DNA from: Pigmentiphaga daeguensis
Lineage (GTDB): Bacteria > Pseudomonadota > Gammaproteobacteria > Burkholderiales > Burkholderiaceae_B
NCBI RefSeq assembly: GCF_039523035.1
Contig: NZ_BAAAEN010000004.1
Span: 248,001-312,000, forward strand
Length of the DNA: 64,000 nucleotides
Direction of reading: 5' to 3'
Both the position numbers and the translations under genes were made by a program. The notes under the pieces were generated by a model, which saw only the letters and a program-made list of their open reading frames with translations, made no database searches and was not told where the DNA came from. Shown one piece after another: positions 17,813-25,052 of the stretch; within the stretch, counting starts at the first letter, position 1, and every line of letters starts with the position of its first letter.

Positions 17813-17922
17813 TGACCATCATACGTGGCGGTTCTGCTTTTGATGGCACCGCTACCAGAGGATGGGAACTCCCACCGGACTCATGCCCGGCAGGCTTGCT
17901 GCAACGCCGGCCGCCAGGGCGG

Positions 17923-18708
17923 TCAGCGCTTGTCTTCCCTTTGCAGGTCGGACAGAAACTTCTCGTCGTCGCGGCTCAACCACCCGCGCTCGCGTGCCGC
18001 CTCGATCAGGTCGGGGCGCTTCCTGCTCGTCGCTTCCAGCGACTGGCGGCGCCGCCAACGCTCGATGTTGGCATGATGCCCGGACAACAGCACGTCGGGC
18101 ACCGGCTGGCCGTCATAGACTTCCGGCCGAGTATAGTGCGGACAGTCCAGCAAGCCGGACAACCGCTCGTTGAACGAATCCTGCACGGCGGATTCGTCGT
18201 CGTTCAGAACGCCGGGCAACAGCCTGACCGCGGCATCCATCATCGCCATCGCGGCGATTTCTCCGCCGGACAGCACGAAGTCCCCCAGCGACACTTCCTG
18301 CGTCACCCAGCGGTCGATGAACCGCTGGTCGATGCCTTCGTAGCGCCCGCACACCAGGATGGCCCCCGTTCCGCCGGCCAGTTCGCAAGCCTGGGCCTGG
18401 TCGAAACGACGCCCCTGCGGCGACAGCAACACCACCGGCGCCTCGGGCAAGCCGGCCTGCGCACGCTGGTCGCGCGCCGCGCACACGGCTTGCTCCAGAG
18501 GCTCGACCCGCATCACCATGCCGGGTCCGCCGCCATAGGGCCTGTCATCCACGGTGCGATGCACGTCCACCGTGAAGTCGCGCGGATTCCAGGCCTGCAA
18601 CTGCCACCGGCCCTGCGCATGCGCCCGGCCGGTTACGCCCTGCTGGCTGATGGCCTCGAACATCGGGCCGAACAGCGTGATCACGTCGAACCGCAACATC
18701 TCGTCCAT
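17923..18708 (-). CDS. trmD: tRNA (guanine-37 N1)-methyltransferase
   Basis: The 261-residue SPOUT enzyme methylates G37 next to the anticodon and prevents frameshifting. Motifs include MLRFDVITLFGPMFEAI at the start, DRPYGGGPGMVMRVEPLEQA, the knot LVCGRYEGIDQRFIDRW and SLGDFVLSGGEIAAMAMMDA, plus the C-terminal HYTRPEVYDGQPVPDVLLSG. The start is taken at the ATG at 18708; an ATG at 18699 also matches the family start and cannot be excluded. It lies between rimM and rplS, the standard order. Confidence 0.96.
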   Translation of the reverse strand: MDEMLRFDVITLFGPMFEAISQQGVTGRAHAQGRWQLQAWNPRDFTVDVHRTVDDRPYGGGPGMVMRVEPLEQAVCAARDQRAQAGLPEAPVVLLSPQGRRFDQAQACELAGGTGAILVCGRYEGIDQRFIDRWVTQEVSLGDFVLSGGEIAAMAMMDAAVRLLPGVLNDDESAVQDSFNERLSGLLDCPHYTRPEVYDGQPVPDVLLSGHHANIERWRRRQSLEATSRKRPDLIEAARERGWLSRDDEKFLSDLQREDKR

Positions 18709-18744
18709 GGCCCGGGCCCAAGCCCTTTGTTCACGCCCGACGGG

Positions 18745-19356
18745 TCAGAAACCCTCGGGCCAATCGCTGTCTATGCGCCGGGCGTCGAGATCGACACCAC
18801 GGATATACGCGTCGACGAAAGGCACCAGGGTCTCGCGCCGCCTGCCGCGCGCATCCAGCAGCGGCTGCGTCGGCTGGCCTGGAGCCACGGGTTCGACGCA
18901 GGCCACGTGCAGGATGGCATGCACCCCGTTGTCACTGACTTCCGTCACCGAGCCCAGGACGACCTCCCGGTCCGAGGCATCCTTGCCCGTCAATTCGCAG
19001 CCGATCAGGTCCACCCAATAGAACTCGCCTTCGGCAAGCCGGGGGAACTGGCTGCGCGGCACCAGCACCGTCCAACCCTTCCAGGCCAGGGCCTGGTCCC
19101 GGTCGGACACGCCGGGGAAGGTGGCCGTCACCACCGCGCCATGGCGCTTGGCGTCGGCCACTTCGACACGGCGCACTTCCGCGCCCTTGCGCAGCCACCA
19201 TGTACGACTGCCCAACAAGGCCTCGGACTGGGCCGAATACGGCTGGACCTTCAGGCCGCCGCGCACGCCGAAGGCCTCCGCCACATGCCCGACCTCGACG
19301 AGATCGGCGGGCAGAGCGGGATCGCTAACGGACCCCGTGGACGCGGCGGACACCAC
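18745..19356 (-). CDS. rimM: Ribosome maturation factor RimM
   Basis: The 203-residue protein binds ribosomal protein S19 and helps assemble the 30S head. It shows LVEVGHVAEAFGVRGGLKV near the N-terminus, FYWVDLIGCELTG in the middle and VPFVDAYIRGVDLDARRI near the end. I use a GTG start at 19356, right after the rpsP stop; a second GTG at 19353 is equally possible. Larger in-frame extensions run through the rpsP gene and are rejected. No clear ribosome site is visible, so coupling to rpsP translation is likely. Confidence 0.9.
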   Translation of the reverse strand: MVSAASTGSVSDPALPADLVEVGHVAEAFGVRGGLKVQPYSAQSEALLGSRTWWLRKGAEVRRVEVADAKRHGAVVTATFPGVSDRDQALAWKGWTVLVPRSQFPRLAEGEFYWVDLIGCELTGKDASDREVVLGSVTEVSDNGVHAILHVACVEPVAPGQPTQPLLDARGRRRETLVPFVDAYIRGVDLDARRIDSDWPEGF

Positions 19357-19360
19357 GAAA

Positions 19361-19621
19361 TCAGGCAGCCGGCGCGACCTTGGCGCCGTATTCCTTGACG
19401 AGACGGGCCACGGCCGGCGACAGCTGGGCGCCGTTCTTGGTCCAGTGCTCGACGCGGTCGAGCGCGATGCGCAGGCCTTCTTCACCCTCGGAAGCGACGG
19501 GGTTGTAGAAACCCACGCGCTCGATGAAGCGGCCATCGCGGCGATTGCGCGAATCGGCAGCAACGAGGTTGTAGAAGGGGCGCTTCTTCGAGCCGCCGCG
19601 GGACATACGAATCACCACCAT
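19361..19621 (-). CDS. rpsP: 30S ribosomal protein S16
   Basis: The 86-residue protein begins MVVIRMSRGGSKKRPFYN and continues ADSRNRRDGRFIERVGFYNP, both S16 signatures. It is the first gene of the rpsP-rimM-trmD-rplS operon, so the operon promoter should lie in 19622-19732. I see no confident -10/-35 there. rimM starts four bases after its stop. S16 is required early in 30S assembly. Confidence 0.97.
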   Translation of the reverse strand: MVVIRMSRGGSKKRPFYNLVAADSRNRRDGRFIERVGFYNPVASEGEEGLRIALDRVEHWTKNGAQLSPAVARLVKEYGAKVAPAA

Positions 19622-19732
19622 AGGTAATTCCTTGGAAAAAGTTGACTAAGAAAAGCCCTAAAGTATAGCCCGGCCTGCTGGGCCTAGCAAGCAAGGATGC
19701 GGTAAAGTCCTTCAAAATCAAGGTCTTCTACG

Positions 19733-20194
19733 ATGGATTCCCACCACATGTCCACATCTTCCGCCGACGATAAATCCCATATCCTTCCGCCGACCCGGAG
19801 TTTCCGCCACAAGACCGTGGCGGGACTGCTGGCCGCCGTGCTGGGCTGGGCCGGTGCGCATTGGTGGTACCTGGGCCGCCGGCACGGCTGGATCGTGCTG
19901 CTGTTCTCGCTGATCATGATAGGCACGGCGCTGCGCAGCGAAGCGTGGTATTTCCATCCCGCCTTCTTCCTGTTCCTCGTCCCGGCCGTCGCCGGCTTCA
20001 TCGAAGCCATCGTCCTGTGCCTGACTCCCGACGCCAAGTTCGACGCCAAATACAACCCGGGACAGGCACGGCAAACGCGTACCGGCTGGGGGCCGGTATT
20101 GGTGGCCGGCATCACGCTGGCCGTGGGTACCGCCATCCTGATGCTGGGCATCGTGCTGCTGTTCCAGAGCCTGTTCGAGGGCATTCCCGCCTGA
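19733..20194 (+). CDS. Small membrane protein, TM2-like
   Basis: The 153-residue product has a charged N-terminus and then KTVAGLLAAVLGWAGAHWWYLGRRHGWIV-like sequence (residues about 26-55), which recalls TM2 domains by its glycine-rich turn and W-Y-L-G-R. At least three hydrophobic segments follow, ending in VGTAILMLGIVLLFQSLF. The function is unknown. It is divergent from the ribosomal operon and convergent with the radical SAM gene, seven bases apart. Two closely spaced Met codons (residues 1 and 6) are possible starts. Confidence 0.7.
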   Translation: MDSHHMSTSSADDKSHILPPTRSFRHKTVAGLLAAVLGWAGAHWWYLGRRHGWIVLLFSLIMIGTALRSEAWYFHPAFFLFLVPAVAGFIEAIVLCLTPDAKFDAKYNPGQARQTRTGWGPVLVAGITLAVGTAILMLGIVLLFQSLFEGIPA

Positions 20195-20201
20195 ACGGGC
20201 C

Positions 20202-21338
20202 CTAGCCGAACAGCGGCATCTGGCCGGTGTCGGCGGGCGGTTCCTTGCCACGCGGCGAGCGGGGCGGCGGCCTGAACAGCCCTGTCTCCAGCTCGATGCG
20301 CCGGTCCGCCAGCCCGTGCCGGCGCGCGGCACGCCCGAAGCGCTGCGCGACCAGGTCGGCCCAGATGCCCTGGCCGCGCATGCGGCTGCCGAAGCGCGCG
20401 TCGTTGAGCTTGCCGCCGCGCAAGTCCTCCAGGCAGTGCAACACGCGGGCCTTGCGGTCGGGAAAGTGCGCTTCGAGCCAGTCCGAGAACACGTCCTTGA
20501 CCTCCCAGGGCAGGCGCAGCATGGTGTAGAAAGCCGCCCGCGCACCGGCTTCCTTGGCCGCTTCCAGCACATGCTCGATGTGGTCGTCGGTAATGAAGGG
20601 AATGACGGGCGCCAGCGACACGCCGACCGGCACGCCGGCACCGGCCAGCGTCCGCACGGCTTCCAGCCGCTTCCATGGCGCCGCCGCGCGCGGCTCCAGC
20701 GTCCGGGCCACGTGTCCGTCCAGCGTACCGATCGATACGTAGACGGCGACCAGCTTCAGTTCCGCCAGCCTGGCCAGCAGATCGACGTCGCGCGCAACCA
20801 GTCCCCCCTTGGTGACCAGTGACACGGGATGCCGGGTTTCCAGCAGCAGTTCCAGCAGCCCCCGGGTCAGTTTCCACTGGCGCTCGATGGGCTGGTAGGC
20901 GTCGGTGGCCGAGCCGATGTTGATGACGTCCACCCGGTAGCCCGGGCGGCCCAGTTCGGCCCGGAGCGCCTCGACCGCGTTGGCCTTGGCGACGAGCCGG
21001 GTTTCGAAGTCCAGGCCGGGCGACCATCCCAGGTAGGCATGCGTGGGCCGCGCGAAGCAATACACGCAGCCGTGCTCGCAGCCGCGATAGGGATTGATGG
21101 CGCGGTCGAAGGGGATGTCCGGAGAGTCGTTGCGGGACAGGATCTTGCGCGCGCGCTCGATGGCGACCTCGGTCCGCAGCGGGGGCGGCTCTTCTTCCGG
21201 AGCGGCCCAGCCGTCGTCCACGGCGTCGCGCCGGTCGCCCTCGAACCGGTGCCTGACGTTGAGCACGGCACCGCGCCCGCGCTGCGGGACGGGAGGCGCC
21301 TGGGGATAGCCGTCTTGCGGCGAGTCATCGTGTTCCAC
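20202..21338 (-). CDS. Radical SAM protein, PA0069 / SplB-like family
   Basis: The 378-residue protein has a CxxxCxxC cluster motif in NPYRGCEHGCVYCFAR (Cys87, Cys91, Cys94 from the chosen start), preceded by RGRGAVLNVRHRFEG, a conserved feature of the PA0069 family. It also has the downstream motifs GSATDAYQPIER and VSLVTKGGL. This branch resembles the spore photoproduct lyase superfamily. A GTG at 21338 is the likely start, with an in-frame TTG at 21344 as an alternative. A near-ideal LexA box lies in the bases just upstream, so the gene is probably SOS-induced and may act in DNA damage repair. The reaction is unknown. Confidence 0.85.
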   Translation of the reverse strand: MEHDDSPQDGYPQAPPVPQRGRGAVLNVRHRFEGDRRDAVDDGWAAPEEEPPPLRTEVAIERARKILSRNDSPDIPFDRAINPYRGCEHGCVYCFARPTHAYLGWSPGLDFETRLVAKANAVEALRAELGRPGYRVDVINIGSATDAYQPIERQWKLTRGLLELLLETRHPVSLVTKGGLVARDVDLLARLAELKLVAVYVSIGTLDGHVARTLEPRAAAPWKRLEAVRTLAGAGVPVGVSLAPVIPFITDDHIEHVLEAAKEAGARAAFYTMLRLPWEVKDVFSDWLEAHFPDRKARVLHCLEDLRGGKLNDARFGSRMRGQGIWADLVAQRFGRAARRHGLADRRIELETGLFRPPPRSPRGKEPPADTGQMPLFG

Positions 21339-21340
21339 AC

Positions 21341-21368
21341 GCAATACTGTATATCCATACAGTATTGC
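21341..21368 (-). promoter_or_regulatory. LexA (SOS) box
   Basis: GCAATACTGTAT and ATACAGTATTGC are perfectly complementary over 12 bases around ATCC. The core is CTGT-N8-ACAG (21347-21362), matching the E. coli type consensus TACTGTATAT-N2-ATACAGTA. On the minus strand TTGTGC is 17 bases from TACAGT, so the box could fill the space between -35 and -10. It is only a few bases from the radical SAM start, implying a very short or absent leader. The plus-strand esterase gene is 90 bases away on the other side. Confidence 0.8.
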
Positions 21369-21458
21369 GCACAATTGGCCCCCTGGTCTTTCAGCAAAAA
21401 ATATTTTCCATAAAAATATATAATTTCTATAATTAATTAGAAATTCTCGGGACAACCC

Positions 21459-22325
21459 ATGGACCACGCCCCGCTCTTCGCTCAACCTCCCCTGCCCTTT
21501 CCCGCCGCGCAGCGCTACGAAGACACGGTGCTGGAATGGGCCCGCGACCTGGATGCGGGCATCTTGCGCGCCCGTGACCTGGCCTATGGACCCGATCCGC
21601 AGCAACGCTACGACGTGTTCGCCGCCGGCGGCATGCGCGGCGCGCCGGTGCTGGTGTTCTGGCACGGCGGCGGCTGGACCAACGGCTACAAGGAGTATGT
21701 GCACTTCATGGCCGAGGCGGTGGTCCGGCGGGGACTGGTGTTCGTCGCGCCCACCTACCGGCTGGCGCCCCGGCACCGCCTGCCCGCCGCGTTCGACGAC
21801 GCGGCCCTGCTGCTGGGCGAACTGCGGCGGACCGTGGGCCGGTGGGGAGGCGATGGCCGGAATCTCTACCTGTCGGGGCACTCGGCCGGCGGCGGCACCG
21901 CCGCGATGGCCGCCCTACGCAAGCGGGCCCTGGAGCGAGCGGGCGTGCCGCCCGGCGACATCCGCGGCTGCCTGCCCATCAGCGGCGTCATGGACCTGCA
22001 CCATCCCTGCCCCGAGCCCGACAGCCTGGAGGAGCGGGTGTATACCACCCTGCTGGAACAGCCGTGCGAGGACGCGCTCATGAGCGCCATCAGCTGGACC
22101 GCCGGCAATCTCGTGCCGATGATGGCCAGTTATGGGGAGCGGGACAGCGCACGCGTGATCGGCGCCAATACGCGCATGTACGAACTGTTGAAGCACCAGC
22201 CGGCCGACGCCGGGCTGCACGCCTGGGAAGGCCTCGATCACTTCGACACACATCTGATGCTGGCCGACCCTGGCCATGCCTGGTATGGACACCTGGAGGC
22301 CCTGGTGGCGCGGACCAGCCGCTAG
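21459..22325 (+). CDS. Alpha/beta hydrolase (HGGGW esterase)
   Basis: The 288-residue enzyme has the hormone-sensitive-lipase-like oxyanion motif HGGGW at 69-73 and the nucleophile GHSAGGG with Ser142. The catalytic His probably lies in EGLDHFDTHLML. It resembles carboxylesterases and kynurenine formamidase-like hydrolases, but the substrate is not visible. The start ATG follows an AT-rich stretch (about 21390-21440). It is convergent with the GntR regulator gene, 39 bases apart, and divergent from the radical SAM gene. No signal peptide is evident. Confidence 0.85.
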   Translation: MDHAPLFAQPPLPFPAAQRYEDTVLEWARDLDAGILRARDLAYGPDPQQRYDVFAAGGMRGAPVLVFWHGGGWTNGYKEYVHFMAEAVVRRGLVFVAPTYRLAPRHRLPAAFDDAALLLGELRRTVGRWGGDGRNLYLSGHSAGGGTAAMAALRKRALERAGVPPGDIRGCLPISGVMDLHHPCPEPDSLEERVYTTLLEQPCEDALMSAISWTAGNLVPMMASYGERDSARVIGANTRMYELLKHQPADAGLHAWEGLDHFDTHLMLADPGHAWYGHLEALVARTSR

Positions 22326-22364
22326 GATCGTTCACGCCAAAAGGCGCCTCGCGCAGGCCCCAGG

Positions 22365-23066
22365 CTACTCGGCGAAGCGCTCGCCCAGCACCTGCGCCGT
22401 ACGCATCAGATGGCTGCGCAGCAGCTCGCAGGCCAGGCCGGCGTTGCGGGCCAGGGCCGCTTCCATCAATTGCGCGTGTTCACTCATCACGTCGTCCTCG
22501 AGCTGTTGCGCCGAGGATGTGTAGGCCAGCCGGATCCGGCGATAACGCTCGGAATGATCGATCAATTGCTCGTCGATGCGCATCAGCCACCTCGACCGCG
22601 CCGCGGCCAGCAGCGCGGCGTGGAACCCGCGATGGGCAGCTTCCCACAGTTCCACCGCCACGAGATCGTTGGGATCCTGGGGCAGGCGCGCCCGCGTCAG
22701 CTTGTAGTAGGCGGCCGTGATGCCGGCCCCCCAGTCGTCGTCGCCGTGTTCGATCGCATCCTGGAGCAGCAGCGTCTCGATCGAGGTGCGCGCGTGCATC
22801 AGGTCGATCATGTCGTCCCTGGACAAGGGCGATACGCTGAAGCCGCGCTGGCCGTCATTGCTGACCAGGCCTTCGCCGGACAACTGCATGAGGGCTTCGC
22901 GTATGGGGCTGATGCCCAGCTCGTAGCGCTGCTGCAAGGCCTGCAGCCTGAGCTTCTGGCCGGGAGCCAGCGCGCCGGCGATCACGTCGGCGCGCAGGTG
23001 CTGGTACGCCCGCTCGGACATGGTTTCCGAAGCCGCCTTGGGGGCGGGCGTTTCCGCTGATCGCAT
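22365..23066 (-). CDS. GntR family regulator, FCD subfamily
   Basis: The 233-residue protein has a GntR winged helix at about residues 18-80 (ERAYQHLRADVIAGALAPGQ, GISPIREALMQLSGEGLV) and an all-helical FCD effector domain with RTSIETLLLQDAIE, HRGFHAALLAAARS and SEHAQLMEAALARNAGLACE. FCD proteins usually sense small organic acids. It is divergent from a Bug binding protein gene, which suggests it controls that transport and SDR gene set. The start at 23066 is chosen because a GGAG lies upstream; an in-frame ATG at 23102 would overlap a possible operator. Confidence 0.92.
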   Translation of the reverse strand: MRSAETPAPKAASETMSERAYQHLRADVIAGALAPGQKLRLQALQQRYELGISPIREALMQLSGEGLVSNDGQRGFSVSPLSRDDMIDLMHARTSIETLLLQDAIEHGDDDWGAGITAAYYKLTRARLPQDPNDLVAVELWEAAHRGFHAALLAAARSRWLMRIDEQLIDHSERYRRIRLAYTSSAQQLEDDVMSEHAQLMEAALARNAGLACELLRSHLMRTAQVLGERFAE

Positions 23067-23088
23067 GAGGGTAGCGCTCCGACGACGG

Positions 23089-23102
23089 TTGAATATATAC
23101 AA
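23089..23102. promoter_or_regulatory. Possible GntR operator in the divergent gap
   Basis: TTGAATATATACAA is a near-palindrome (TTGAATA with TATACAA, one mismatch) just upstream of the GntR start, similar in style to known FCD-GntR sites. A second dyad, CATTGG with CCAATG around TGGCTCAT (23141-23160), lies in the same 201-bp AT-rich gap. Either or both could be the operator for the regulator and the Bug gene. Confidence 0.45.
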
Positions 23103-23267
23103 AATCCGTTATTCATAAATTTTAGCCGATGAGCTTGTTTCATTGGTGGCTCATCCAATGCCAGGGTTTATCCTTAAATTCATACGAGAAAAAATAATTT
23201 ATATTTTTTTAACTTAATATATTTTACTAACTTAGTATAAATTTCCGCGGAACCTACAGGGAAAGCC

Positions 23268-24257
23268 ATGACCGATCTCGCAAGACGCACCACGCTCGCC
23301 GCCTTCGCCGCGGCGGTTTCCCTGGCGGCGCTGTCCGCCCCCGCCGCGGCGGCCGGCTATCCCGACAAGCCGGTGAAAATCATCGTCGCCTACCCCGCGG
23401 GCGGCGACACCGACGTGCTGGCCCGCTGGATAGGCGAAAAGCTCAGCGCCAGATGGGGCCACCCCGTCGTGGTCGAGAACCGCAGCGGCGCGGCCGGCTC
23501 GATAGGCAGCGCCTACGTCGCCCGGTCCGCCGCCGACGGCTACACGCTGCTGCTGGCGCCCAACACGCTGGCCATCGTGCCCCATGTCCTCAAGCCCGGT
23601 ACCGGCGCCGACTACAACGTCCAGGCCGACTTCACGCCCATCGCCGAGATCGGCACGCAGTCGCTGTTCCTGGCCAGTTCCCAGCAATCCGGCGTGAAGT
23701 CGGTCAAGGACGTGGTGGCGGGAGTGAAGGCGGGCACGCTGCAAAGCTATGCCAGCCCCGGCGCGGGGTCGCCCATGCACATACTGGCCGAGCTGTTCGA
23801 CAAGGCGGCGGGTACCCGGATCAACCAGATCCCGTATCGCGGCAGCGCTCCGGCCATCGTCGACCTGGTGGGCGGACAGGTTCCGCTGATGTACACCACC
23901 CTCGGCCCCATTACCTCGTATGTCGCCAACGGCAAGCTGCACCTGCTGGCCGTGGCGGACCCGCAGCGCTCGCCCTTCGCGCCCGACGTCCCCACCTTCG
24001 CCGAACTGGGCTACAAGAACGTCGAGGTCGGCGCCTGGCAGGCCCTGCTGGGGCCGCGGGGGCTGCCGGCCGAGGTCGTGCAGAAGCTGAACGCGGCGGT
24101 GAACGAGATCATCAAGATGCCGGACATCGTTTCCCGGGCGGCGGTGATGGGGCTCACGCCCACGGGCGGCACGCCCGATGCGCTGGCCCGGCGCATCGCC
24201 GCCGACGACACGCGCTACGCCCGCATCATCAAGGAATTCGGCATCCAGGCCAACTGA
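23268..24257 (+). CDS. Bug/TctC family periplasmic binding protein
   Basis: The 329-residue protein has a Sec-type leader (MTDLARRTTLAAFAAAVSL, with AAA at the probable cleavage zone) and a mature start YPDKPVKIIVAYPAGGDTD. Later come VVVENRSGAAGSIGSAYVA and GPRGLPAEVVQKLNAAVNE, the Bug pattern. No membrane permease genes are next to it. It is followed three bases later by an SDR gene, and divergent from a GntR regulator, so these three likely form a small catabolic unit for an organic acid or alcohol of unknown identity. Confidence 0.9.
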   Translation: MTDLARRTTLAAFAAAVSLAALSAPAAAAGYPDKPVKIIVAYPAGGDTDVLARWIGEKLSARWGHPVVVENRSGAAGSIGSAYVARSAADGYTLLLAPNTLAIVPHVLKPGTGADYNVQADFTPIAEIGTQSLFLASSQQSGVKSVKDVVAGVKAGTLQSYASPGAGSPMHILAELFDKAAGTRINQIPYRGSAPAIVDLVGGQVPLMYTTLGPITSYVANGKLHLLAVADPQRSPFAPDVPTFAELGYKNVEVGAWQALLGPRGLPAEVVQKLNAAVNEIIKMPDIVSRAAVMGLTPTGGTPDALARRIAADDTRYARIIKEFGIQAN

Positions 24258-24260
24258 GCG

Positions 24261-25022
24261 ATGAAGGAACAGAACATGCACGACGCACGTCCCGCCGGCA
24301 AGGAAATCGCCTACGTCACCGGCGGCGCCTCGGGTATCGGCTACGCGACTGCCAGGCGCCTGGCCGTGGCGGGATTCCGCGTGGCCATCCTGGACCTGGG
24401 CGAGGACCGGGTCCAGGCGGCGGCAGGAGAACTGTCGGCGCTCGGGCTGGACGCGCAAGGCTACGTGGCCGACGTGCGCGACCGCGAGGCCTTGGCCGGC
24501 ATCATGGACGGCGAAGGCCGGGTCGACGTGGTCGTCTGCGCGGCGGGCGTCTACACCCCCCGCCAGTTCGACGAAATCTCCGACGAGGACTTCCGGCGCA
24601 CCGTCGATGTCAACCTGCTGGGCGTGTTCGTGCCCGCGCAGGAAGGCGCGCGCCGCATGCGGCCCGGCGGCCGCATCGTGACGGTGTCGTCGCGGGGCGC
24701 GCTGGGCGGCTACGGCTTCGCCGACTACGTCGCATCCAAGGCCGGGGTGATCGGCCTGACCCGGGCCATGGCGCTGGAACTGCGTCCGCGCCGCATCGCG
24801 GTCAACTCGATCGCGCCCGGTTTCACCGATACCCCGATGACCCGCACCATGCCGCCCGACCAGTACGCGAAGGCCGTCGCGCTGGAGCCCGGCGGGGCAC
24901 CGGCGACGCCGGACGACATCGCCGTCGCCATCGAGTTCTTCGCCTCGCCCGCGACGAAGTTCATCACCGGCCAGACCCTGTTCGTGGACGGCGGCAAATC
25001 GCTGGGTGGCCTGGGCATCTGA
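24261..25022 (+). CDS. Short-chain dehydrogenase/reductase
   Basis: The 253-residue enzyme has the Rossmann motif TGGASGIG at 20-27, the active-site serines in TVSSRG (143-144), and Tyr156-x3-Lys160 in YVASK. NAAG is replaced by CAAG. SPGFTDTPM-like sequence (IAPGFTDTPMTRTMP) and FITGQTLFVDGG follow. It is a classical SDR using NAD(H) or NADP(H) on an unknown alcohol or ketone. The stop is followed, after 30 bases, by the helicase gene. Two nearby Met (1 and 6) could be alternative starts. Confidence 0.92.
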   Translation: MKEQNMHDARPAGKEIAYVTGGASGIGYATARRLAVAGFRVAILDLGEDRVQAAAGELSALGLDAQGYVADVRDREALAGIMDGEGRVDVVVCAAGVYTPRQFDEISDEDFRRTVDVNLLGVFVPAQEGARRMRPGGRIVTVSSRGALGGYGFADYVASKAGVIGLTRAMALELRPRRIAVNSIAPGFTDTPMTRTMPPDQYAKAVALEPGGAPATPDDIAVAIEFFASPATKFITGQTLFVDGGKSLGGLGI

Positions 25023-25052
25023 TATCCGGGCCGGCGGTTTACACTTCCCGCC

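Noticed and set aside
18745..19563. rimM extended upstream to 19563
   Set aside because: It would run through rpsP in another frame; the GTG right after the rpsP stop gives the normal RimM length.
20202..21881. Long form of the radical SAM gene extending to 21881
   Set aside because: The extension covers the esterase gene antisense and the LexA box. The conserved family start lies just after 21338.
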